Shown here piece after piece: positions 1 through 5,232 of a stretch of 5,870 bases of DNA. The notes beneath the pieces are model-generated. The model searched no databases, was not told the DNA's origin, and saw nothing but the letters and a program-made list of their open reading frames with translations. The number at the start of each line of letters is the position of its first letter. The stretch's first letter is position 1. The stretch is taken from the NCBI GenBank assembly GCA_007117565.1, contig SKGG01000006.1, positions 1 to 5,870 on the forward strand, written 5' to 3'. Both the position numbers and the translations under genes were made by a program. The stretch is from Candidatus Izemoplasma sp. (GTDB lineage: Bacteria; Bacillota_I; Bacilli_A; Izemoplasmatales; Izemoplasmataceae).

Positions 1-2
1 CA

Positions 3-1067
3 AGAGACGAAGCGGTTTACCGGGGAATTATTGTGCTGGTCGTTGGCTCTCCTTGTGCGCTTGTGGCGTCGGTTGCACCGGCCGTTTTATCGACTTTATC
101 GAACGCGTCGAGAAAACGCATTTTAATTAAAGGGGGGTCCCGTTTAGAAGGGCTCAAAGACATTCGTGTGGTGGTGTTTGATAAAACAGGCACGGTGACC
201 ACAGGTCAACCTTACGTCGATGAAGTACACTGGTTTAAGACTCTAGATGAAGCGTATGCGATGAATGTTTTAAAAACGTTAGAACAAAGCTCCACCCATC
301 CTCTAGCCAAAGCGGTCACAACGTATGCTAAAGACGCGAAGGTGCTGAAAGATGTGCGAGTGAAAGAAGCCTCAGGCCACGGCATGGAAGCCACCATTGA
401 GGGTGTCACATGGCGTGTGGGACGATTCCATCAAACGTTAAGTGACGAACAAAGTACGTTGGCGAAAAGCTTAGGTGTAAAAGGTGCTTCATTAGTGTGG
501 CTCTATGAGGACCAAGAGGTTGTGGGGGTCTTAGCACTTAAAGATACCATTCGTCCACAAGTTAAAGCGACCATCGAAGGGTTAAAAGCGGAAGGCATCA
601 CACCGGTGCTTTTAACGGGCGACATTGAAGAGACCGCGCATGCAATTGCGAAAGAAGTGGGCATTGAGGAAGTGGTCTCTAAGTGTCTACCTGAAGATAA
701 AGTAAAACATGTGAAACATTACCAAGACACACTCGGACCGGTCTTAATGATTGGGGATGGGATTAACGACGCTCCAGCACTCGCGGTCGCCGATGTCTCC
801 ATTGCGATGGGCACCGGTACGGATGTCTCGCTAGAAACCTCAGACATCGTTTTAATGAACGACAATTTAGAAAACCTCCCCATGGTGTTTCGGTTAGCTA
901 AACGCATGCGGTTGATTGTTTGGCAAAACATTATCTTCTCTATTGCGGTAATTGTGATGTTACTGACAGGCAATATTTTTGGACTCGTACTCTTACCCTT
1001 AGGCGTGTTAGCCCACGAACTTTCAACCATTTTAGTCATCACCAATAGCCTACGATTATTACGATAA
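3..1067 (+). CDS. P1B-type heavy-metal-exporting ATPase, P1B-4-like (5' truncated by window edge)
   Basis: The C-terminal 354 residues of a transition-metal P-type ATPase, a membrane pump that uses ATP to export a metal cation. The frame is open from nt 3, so the true start lies outside the window; the GTG at nt 33 is an internal Val. Numbering from nt 3, the motifs in order are: SPC at 16-18 (metal site of TM6), the phosphorylation loop DKTGT from Asp60 (nt 180-182), the HP dipeptide at 99-100 and GHG near 125-127 (nucleotide-binding domain), TGD at 205-207, GDGINDAPAL at 251-260, then two C-terminal membrane helices (about 307-347) ending in HELST and NSLRLLR. SPC instead of CPC plus HE-ST in TM8 points to the P1B-4 subgroup (CoaT, ZosA/PfeT, FrvA), which exports Fe(II), Co(II) or Zn(II); the actual metal is inference. 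The N-terminal helices and A-domain are missing. It ends in a terminator shared with convergent hflX. Class is certain; the subgroup is likely. Confidence 0.93.
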   Translation, partial: RDEAVYRGIIVLVVGSPCALVASVAPAVLSTLSNASRKRILIKGGSRLEGLKDIRVVVFDKTGTVTTGQPYVDEVHWFKTLDEAYAMNVLKTLEQSSTHPLAKAVTTYAKDAKVLKDVRVKEASGHGMEATIEGVTWRVGRFHQTLSDEQSTLAKSLGVKGASLVWLYEDQEVVGVLALKDTIRPQVKATIEGLKAEGITPVLLTGDIEETAHAIAKEVGIEEVVSKCLPEDKVKHVKHYQDTLGPVLMIGDGINDAPALAVADVSIAMGTGTDVSLETSDIVLMNDNLENLPMVFRLAKRMRLIVWQNIIFSIAVIVMLLTGNIFGLVLLPLGVLAHELSTILVITNSLRLLR

Positions 1068-1108
1068 AAAAAAGCCCTTTGAAGGTCGCTTCCTTCAAAG
1101 GGCTTTTT
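1066..1108. terminator. Bidirectional Rho-independent terminator between the ATPase gene and hflX
   Basis: A 12-bp GC-containing perfect stem, GCCCTTTGAAGG (1074-1085) with CCTTCAAAGGGC (1092-1103), encloses a 6-nt loop. It is flanked by eight A on the left (1066-1073) and five T on the right (1104-1108), so a transcript from either strand has a hairpin followed by a U-tract; the leftward tract is longer. The ATPase stop codon (1065-1067) touches the left flank and the hflX stop codon (1107-1109, minus) touches the right, so one element serves both convergent genes. Confidence 0.93.
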
Positions 1109-2360
1109 AATGGTTGTATGCGCTTAAACGTCGGTGAAGTTCAGGGTTCACCCGTGCGGTGACAACACGGTGAGATTCTGTGGTGTGTTCTTCTAAAATC
1201 TGTGCGGAAGTTTTAAGTTGATGATACAGCGCTTCTTTGTCGTAAGGAATGAGATAGTTTGTGACGATGTAATCATGGAATAGTTGTGGGTGTAAACGAC
1301 TCAAAAGACTGTCACACGTTGCATCGTTTTTGAGTGAGACTAGGACGCTTGGGGTTTGTCCATGATAGACAGGGCGGGTCACTAAATCAGCTTTATTAAA
1401 TACATAAAGGCGTTCAATGGCCTCTGCGCCGACCAGCTTAAGCATGTCATTGGTGGCGTCGATGTGCTCATTGAGGTAGGGCGAACTGACATCTAATACA
1501 ACCACAATCAGATCGGCTTCTTTAAGTTCTTCAAGCGTCGACGCAAAGGCTTTATGAAGACTTTTAGGTAAATGGGAGACAAAGCCAATGGTATCGGTAA
1601 GGGTAAAGGGTGGTTGATTCGCATGTTTGATGCGTCGGGTTTGGGTTTCTAGGGTTGAGAAGACTTGATCTTTGACCAGGACCGTTTTAGTCTCATCGAC
1701 CAATTCGTTAAGGGCTAAAAGACGGTTGAGTAAGGTGGATTTACCAGCGTTTGTGTAGCCGACGAGCGCGACATTTTTATCGCTGCTTTGGCGACGTTGT
1801 TGACGCGAGCGTGCGCGCACCTCCACCATCTTCTGAAGTTCTTTTTTACGCTTTTGAATCGTCGCTTCAATCTTTCTTCGCGAACGTTCAAGTTTCGTTT
1901 CACCAGGCCCTTTAAGGCCGATGCCGCCTTGTTGCCTATCGAAGCTTATAGAGAGTGCAGAGAGCCTAGGTAAGAGATATTCCAGTTGCGCGATGGAGAC
2001 TAAAAGCTTCGCTTCTTTGGTTCTAGCACGCTCAGCTAATAGTTCAAAAATAAGCAGGGTACGGTCGAGTACGACGACATTCCATAAATCTTCTAAGTTA
2101 CGAATTTGGGTGTTGCTTAACTCTTGAAAAAAAATTACCATAGTGGCTTGATGGTGTTCGATGGCGTCTTTAATTTCTTGAGTTTTACCTTCGCCAATGA
2201 GCGTGGTCGCGTTGCGCGCGTGTTCGGGTTGCGTGAAACGCTCAACAATCTCAATTTGTAAAGTTTGGGCCAAGGCTTCTAGTTCATCTAAAACATACGT
2301 TACGTCTTGGATGTATGCTTCGTTTAATGCGACGAGTAGGGCTTTTTTCAGGTCAATCAC
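1107..2360 (-). CDS. hflX: GTPase HflX (ribosome-splitting GTP-binding protein)
   Basis: A complete 417-residue HflX, a translation-factor-class GTPase. In characterised members it binds the large ribosomal subunit and splits stalled or hibernating 70S ribosomes. The N-terminal HflX domain (about 1-190) contains the glycine-rich family signature GGIGLKGPGETKLE (145-158), followed by a basic helical stretch (about 159-193). The G domain has G1 GYTNAGKS (201-208), G2 region FSTLE (234-238), G3 DTIGF (256-260) and G4 NKAD (322-325). A short C-terminal extension follows. The G5 position, usually SA, reads SLK (342-344). Length is normal for Gram-positive members. The start is GTG at 2358-2360. 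An in-frame TAA lies two codons upstream, so no longer form exists, but the best anti-Shine-Dalgarno match overlaps this GTG and a start three codons later is possible. It lies 55 nt downstream of nrdJ on the same strand, separated by a hairpin and its own promoter. Confidence 0.96.
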   Translation of the reverse strand: MIDLKKALLVALNEAYIQDVTYVLDELEALAQTLQIEIVERFTQPEHARNATTLIGEGKTQEIKDAIEHHQATMVIFFQELSNTQIRNLEDLWNVVVLDRTLLIFELLAERARTKEAKLLVSIAQLEYLLPRLSALSISFDRQQGGIGLKGPGETKLERSRRKIEATIQKRKKELQKMVEVRARSRQQRRQSSDKNVALVGYTNAGKSTLLNRLLALNELVDETKTVLVKDQVFSTLETQTRRIKHANQPPFTLTDTIGFVSHLPKSLHKAFASTLEELKEADLIVVVLDVSSPYLNEHIDATNDMLKLVGAEAIERLYVFNKADLVTRPVYHGQTPSVLVSLKNDATCDSLLSRLHPQLFHDYIVTNYLIPYDKEALYHQLKTSAQILEEHTTESHRVVTARVNPELHRRLSAYNH

Positions 2361-2371
2361 CTCTTAGCCTT

Positions 2372-2382
2372 AGTATAGCATA
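2372..2382 (-). promoter_or_regulatory. Extended -10 promoter of hflX
   Basis: On the minus strand the sequence reads TATGCTATACT, giving an extended -10 (TGC before TATACT, hexamer at 2372-2377). No good -35 hexamer sits 16-18 bp upstream, because that stretch is occupied by the nrdJ-hflX hairpin; extended -10 promoters often manage without one. Initiation about 7 nt downstream would fall near 2365, only a few bases before the GTG start, so the mRNA would be almost leaderless. Using the overlapping TATGCT (2377-2382) instead would move the start only about 5 nt upstream. Inferred by eye, with no measured start site. Confidence 0.55.
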
Positions 2383-2385
2383 AGA

Positions 2386-2410
2386 AAAGTGGTTCAGCAT
2401 GAACCACTTT
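2386..2410 (-). terminator. Hairpin downstream of nrdJ, probable (perhaps leaky) terminator
   Basis: A perfect 11-bp inverted repeat, AAAGTGGTTCA and TGAACCACTTT, with a 3-nt loop starts 6 nt after the nrdJ stop codon. On the minus strand the stem ends in TTT and is followed by T, C, T, T, A, so the U-tract is short and interrupted. Its position right after nrdJ suggests transcription termination, but the weak U-tract would allow read-through into hflX. An mRNA-stabilising 3' hairpin is an alternative. Confidence 0.65.
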
Positions 2411-2415
2411 GTCTT

Positions 2416-4950
2416 TTATAAACCACATTTAAGTTGGGCGTTACAGTTGGTGCAGGTGTGACATCCACCAAGGTCTTCGACGGTGCCTTCTAAACAGATC
2501 GGACAAATGTCACCAATCTCTACGCCGATGTTACGATCTTGACGGTCGCTTCTTAACCCTTGGGTTTTTGCGACTTTAGGTTCTTTCACTTTTTCGGGTG
2601 TTTCCACGCCTAACTCGTCCATGCCGACTTGTTGTGGTTTGCGCTTTTTCGGTTCATCTTCATCTTTGCTTAAGGAAAGAATTTGCGCGTCACGAGACCC
2701 GTCTACATAGACGGTGCCCCCTTTGGCGCCACCACGGTAAAGACGTTGATACACCTGTTCCACTTCTTCTACGGTGTAGCCTTTGGGCGCATTCACGGTT
2801 TTGGAGATGCTTGAATCGACCCAATATTGAATCGTATTTTGGACATCGACATGCTCTTCAGGGGAGAGCTCCATGGCACTGACAAAAATGTCTGGGAGTT
2901 GTTCGGGTGTGTATTCGGGATGACGTTTTAAGAACGCATCAACGATGGGCGCATTCACTTCGATGAATTTCCCAAGACGTCCTGAACGGAAATATTTGAA
3001 AGCAAAATAAGGTTCTAAGCCGGTCGACACACCGACCATGGTACCCGTCGAGCCTGTGGGCGCAATGGTCAACAAGTGAGAATTACGGATGCCATGTTCG
3101 ACAATGCCCTTGCGAATGTGTTCAGGCATTTTTTGCATGTAGCCGGTTTGGACCATTTTCTCACGCTCAGCTTTACCTTCTAAGAAAGGATAAGGCGCTT
3201 TTTCTTTGGCGAGCTCAATGCTGGTTTCGTAAGCGTTAATGGCAATAAACTCAAACAGTTGATTGATGAGTTTTAAACCATCTTTCGCGCCATATCGGCG
3301 GCCCGTCCAAATGAGTAAGTCGTGTAAACCCATCACACCAAGCCCGATGCGACGTTCGCCGAGAGCTTGGGTTTCGTTGGCGTCTAAGAAGTAATGCGTT
3401 TTATCAATGACGTTGTCTTGTAAACGCACGGCGGTGCGGATGGTTTGTTGGAGTTTATCCCAGTCAACATCGTTGCCCGCCTCATTCGCAAAGTTTGCAA
3501 GGTTGATGGCCGCCAGGTTACACACGGAATAGGGTGCGAGTGGCTGTTCGCCACAAGGGTTGGTTGAGACGACTTTTTGGCCGTAGGCGGTCGCGTTGGT
3601 TTGTTGGTTGGCGTTATCGATGAAGAATAAGCCAGGTTCTGCGGAATAGGTCGCACAAATGTTGATGAGGTTCCATAGTTCTTTCGCTTCGATGGTGTAA
3701 TACGTCTTAACAGGGTACCCTTTGGCTTCCCATTCACGGACGTCCCCAATATGCATCCAATACTCATCGTAAGCGGCTTTTTGTTCTTCGTTGTACGCAT
3801 CAATGTCAGGGAATTTTAAATCATACGTCGTGCCCGCTTCAATGGCGTCCATAAAGTCTTGCGTGATTGCCACAGAGATGTTGGCGCCTGAGAGAAATTC
3901 GGAGTTATGAACGCTGTAGGTGCCGCCTTTATTTAAACGTTCAAAGGCGGTATCGACGATGCGTTTGGAGAATAAATCTGGATTTTTCTTGCTGGCTTCT
4001 AAAATGTATTCGTTGATTTCAACTTCTTCATCGCTGAGGGGCGTGAATTTCAGTTTATTTTTAGCCGCATTTTGAATGAGTGGATCGTTGGTGGTCTCTA
4101 GTAAAAATTGAAGAATTTTTGGATTTTGCATTTTAGAAATGATAAATTCAACAATGTCTGGATGCCAATCGGCTAACATGATCATCTGAGCGCCACGGCG
4201 TGACCCGCCTTGCTCAACGAGATGGGTGAGCTCTGAGAGGTCATGGAGCCAACTGACGGCGCCTGAGGATTTCCCATTGACGCCTTTGGCTAAGGCGTTT
4301 TTGGGTCTTAAGGTAGAGCCGTTGGTGCCCACCCCACCGCCTCGAGACATGATTTCCATCACTTGTTTACGGTGGTCACTGATGCCGCCGCGGGAATCGT
4401 GGACATAAGGCATCACAAAACAGTTGAAATAGGTAACGTTCGTGTTTGAACCAGCGCCGAAAAGGACGCGCCCAGCAGGGACAAGGTTCATACTCGACAC
4501 TTCTTTATAAAACGCGTTTTTCACCTCATCGCTTTCATCTTCGCCAAGGTGTTGCGCTAAACGTTTAGCAATTTGTTCATAATAGAGTTCGAGTGGTTTA
4601 TCAATCTGACGGAAACGACGACGAATGTGCCCTTTAGCGTCCGCATCTTCGGTGGTGGCTAAGAACTCCTCTTCCACTTTGATGGTCACACCGTCCTCAT
4701 GGATTTCAACAACTGAGCCGATGCCACGCGAAGGAAACTTAGGATCATCACGGACAATCGTAATGACAAGGTCGCCTTCTTTTAACGTTTTTAAGGTTAA
4801 ATCTTTTTGCGTATATCGGTCAATCATGACCAAACGAGACACGCCCTCTAACGATAATGTCATCTCTCCAGTAATAGGGAATAGATGAGGGAAGTGCTCC
4901 TTAATATCTTGGTTTAAGCTTTTGATCTGTGCTTCTTCATATCGACGCAT
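2416..4950 (-). CDS. nrdJ: Adenosylcobalamin-dependent (class II) ribonucleoside-diphosphate reductase NrdJ
   Basis: A complete 844-residue class II ribonucleotide reductase. It converts ribonucleotides to deoxyribonucleotides in the cytosol using a thiyl radical generated from adenosylcobalamin, so it works with or without oxygen and needs no small subunit. The N-terminal ~105 residues form the Bacillota NrdJ leader domain (VSRLVMIDRY near 37-46, then a small beta-rich part); no ATP-cone is evident. Catalytic motifs are: redox Cys177 in YFNC (174-177), NPCGE (464-468) giving Asn464, radical Cys466 and Glu468, redox partner Cys477 in SVCNL, and IAPTGSTG (629-636). A charged, Lys/Glu/Pro-rich linker (about 760-812) leads to a C-terminal cysteine cluster: C816xxC819, C830, C833xxC836, C842. 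This resembles a zinc ribbon that delivers electrons from thioredoxin. The ATG has an excellent Shine-Dalgarno 7 nt upstream. Divergently transcribed from cdaA. It implies access to vitamin B12 by uptake or synthesis. Confidence 0.97.
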   Translation of the reverse strand: MRRYEEAQIKSLNQDIKEHFPHLFPITGEMTLSLEGVSRLVMIDRYTQKDLTLKTLKEGDLVITIVRDDPKFPSRGIGSVVEIHEDGVTIKVEEEFLATTEDADAKGHIRRRFRQIDKPLELYYEQIAKRLAQHLGEDESDEVKNAFYKEVSSMNLVPAGRVLFGAGSNTNVTYFNCFVMPYVHDSRGGISDHRKQVMEIMSRGGGVGTNGSTLRPKNALAKGVNGKSSGAVSWLHDLSELTHLVEQGGSRRGAQMIMLADWHPDIVEFIISKMQNPKILQFLLETTNDPLIQNAAKNKLKFTPLSDEEVEINEYILEASKKNPDLFSKRIVDTAFERLNKGGTYSVHNSEFLSGANISVAITQDFMDAIEAGTTYDLKFPDIDAYNEEQKAAYDEYWMHIGDVREWEAKGYPVKTYYTIEAKELWNLINICATYSAEPGLFFIDNANQQTNATAYGQKVVSTNPCGEQPLAPYSVCNLAAINLANFANEAGNDVDWDKLQQTIRTAVRLQDNVIDKTHYFLDANETQALGERRIGLGVMGLHDLLIWTGRRYGAKDGLKLINQLFEFIAINAYETSIELAKEKAPYPFLEGKAEREKMVQTGYMQKMPEHIRKGIVEHGIRNSHLLTIAPTGSTGTMVGVSTGLEPYFAFKYFRSGRLGKFIEVNAPIVDAFLKRHPEYTPEQLPDIFVSAMELSPEEHVDVQNTIQYWVDSSISKTVNAPKGYTVEEVEQVYQRLYRGGAKGGTVYVDGSRDAQILSLSKDEDEPKKRKPQQVGMDELGVETPEKVKEPKVAKTQGLRSDRQDRNIGVEIGDICPICLEGTVEDLGGCHTCTNCNAQLKCGL

Positions 4951-4957
4951 ACAAATG

Positions 4958-4964
4958 CCCTCCT
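4958..4964 (-). promoter_or_regulatory. Shine-Dalgarno of nrdJ
   Basis: AGGAGGG on the minus strand, seven bases before the ATG at 4948-4950. It is a near-complete anti-16S match at ideal spacing, which fixes the nrdJ start and predicts efficient translation. Confidence 0.9.
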
Positions 4965-4987
4965 AAGTCTTTCGTTTGGTAAGTAAC

Positions 4988-4993
4988 ATTATA
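4988..4993 (-). promoter_or_regulatory. -10 element of the nrdJ promoter
   Basis: A perfect TATAAT on the minus strand, 37 bp upstream of the ATG, which gives a predicted leader of about 30 nt carrying the Shine-Dalgarno. The -35 position 17 bp upstream is an A-run (5011-5016, minus) with no resemblance to TTGACA, and there is no TG extension. The promoter may therefore be weak or need an activator. The short leader leaves no room for a cobalamin riboswitch, and I see no convincing pair of NrdR boxes. Confidence 0.6.
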
Positions 4994-5053
4994 CCCTAAA
5001 ACCCCCTTGATTTTTTGTTAAAAAGCTTGGTTTAAACAAGAAAATGTGACGGG

Positions 5054-5082
5054 TTGACATGTAAGCGCTCACGCTTTATTAA
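5054..5082 (+). promoter_or_regulatory. Distal SigA-type promoter (P1) reading towards cdaA
   Basis: A perfect TTGACA -35 (5054-5059), a 17-bp spacer and a 4/6 -10 hexamer TATTAA (5077-5082). Transcription would begin near 5089, about 145 nt before the cdaA start, with no terminator-like hairpin seen in between. The spacer contains a cre-like operator, so repression by a LacI/GalR-family regulator would be direct. The promoter call comes from consensus only. Confidence 0.5.
5060..5073 (+). promoter_or_regulatory. cre-like operator (CcpA / LacI-GalR family) in the P1 spacer
   Basis: TGTAAGCGCTCACG matches the catabolite-responsive-element consensus TGWNANCGNTNWCA at 13 of 14 positions; only the last base differs. 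It has the central CG and the near-palindromic core GTAAGC/GCTCAC typical of LacI/GalR-family sites. It lies exactly between the -35 and -10 of P1, a classic repression position. It could instead be an operator for another LacI-family repressor, or act on nrdJ, whose -10 lies about 67 bp away on the other side. Confidence 0.5.
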
Positions 5083-5186
5083 CTGTTATAAAGTCTTATT
5101 ACTTACTTAAGCCAAATGACTGGGTTTTCTTTTAAATACTACAAAATATTACGAAAGAAGGAAAAGGTTAGTGAAGAAAAAAGTGT

Positions 5187-5198
5187 GTATGCTATAAT
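5187..5198 (+). promoter_or_regulatory. Proximal extended -10 promoter (P2) of cdaA
   Basis: Perfect TATAAT at 5193-5198 preceded by TGC (5190-5192), forming a strong extended -10. No clear -35 is present 17 bp upstream. Initiation near A5205 gives a leader of about 28 nt containing GAAAGGG (5217-5223), nine bases before the cdaA ATG. This is the most likely main promoter for cdaA. Confidence 0.7.
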
Positions 5199-5232
5199 AA
5201 GTTTACCGAACACGTAGAAAGGGTCAACGCAG

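Noticed and set aside
719..1045. A 108-residue minus-strand frame antisense to the ATPase.
   Set aside because: It lies opposite conserved P-type ATPase motifs (GDGINDAP and TM7-8), so it is a shadow of that gene.
3384..3803. A 139-residue minus-strand frame inside nrdJ.
   Set aside because: It is an alternative frame of the strongly conserved nrdJ coding sequence, with no ribosome binding site or recognisable domain.
5026..5040. Imperfect palindrome CTTGGTTTAAACAAG upstream of nrdJ.
   Set aside because: Short, AT-rich with a bulged base, and not matching an operator I can name; expected by chance in such sequence.
4979..5106. Inverted 8-mers GTAAGTAA (4979-4986) and TTACTTAC (5099-5106) in the nrdJ-cdaA gap.
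   Set aside because: Too short, too AT-rich and too far apart (over 110 bp) to suggest a stem or a paired binding site without conservation data.
5132..5155. AT-rich stretch containing ACTACAAAATATTACG, considered as an NrdR box for nrdJ.
   Set aside because: It fits the NrdR consensus poorly, no second box at the usual spacing is visible, and it is about 150 bp upstream of the nrdJ -10.
5116..5217. A 33-residue plus-strand frame beginning ATG at 5116, in the same frame as cdaA and ending at the TAG 15 bases before it.
   Set aside because: No Shine-Dalgarno precedes the ATG, the peptide shows no recognisable feature, and it contains the P2 promoter. It is most likely chance; read-through into cdaA is not supported because cdaA has its own start and ribosome binding site.
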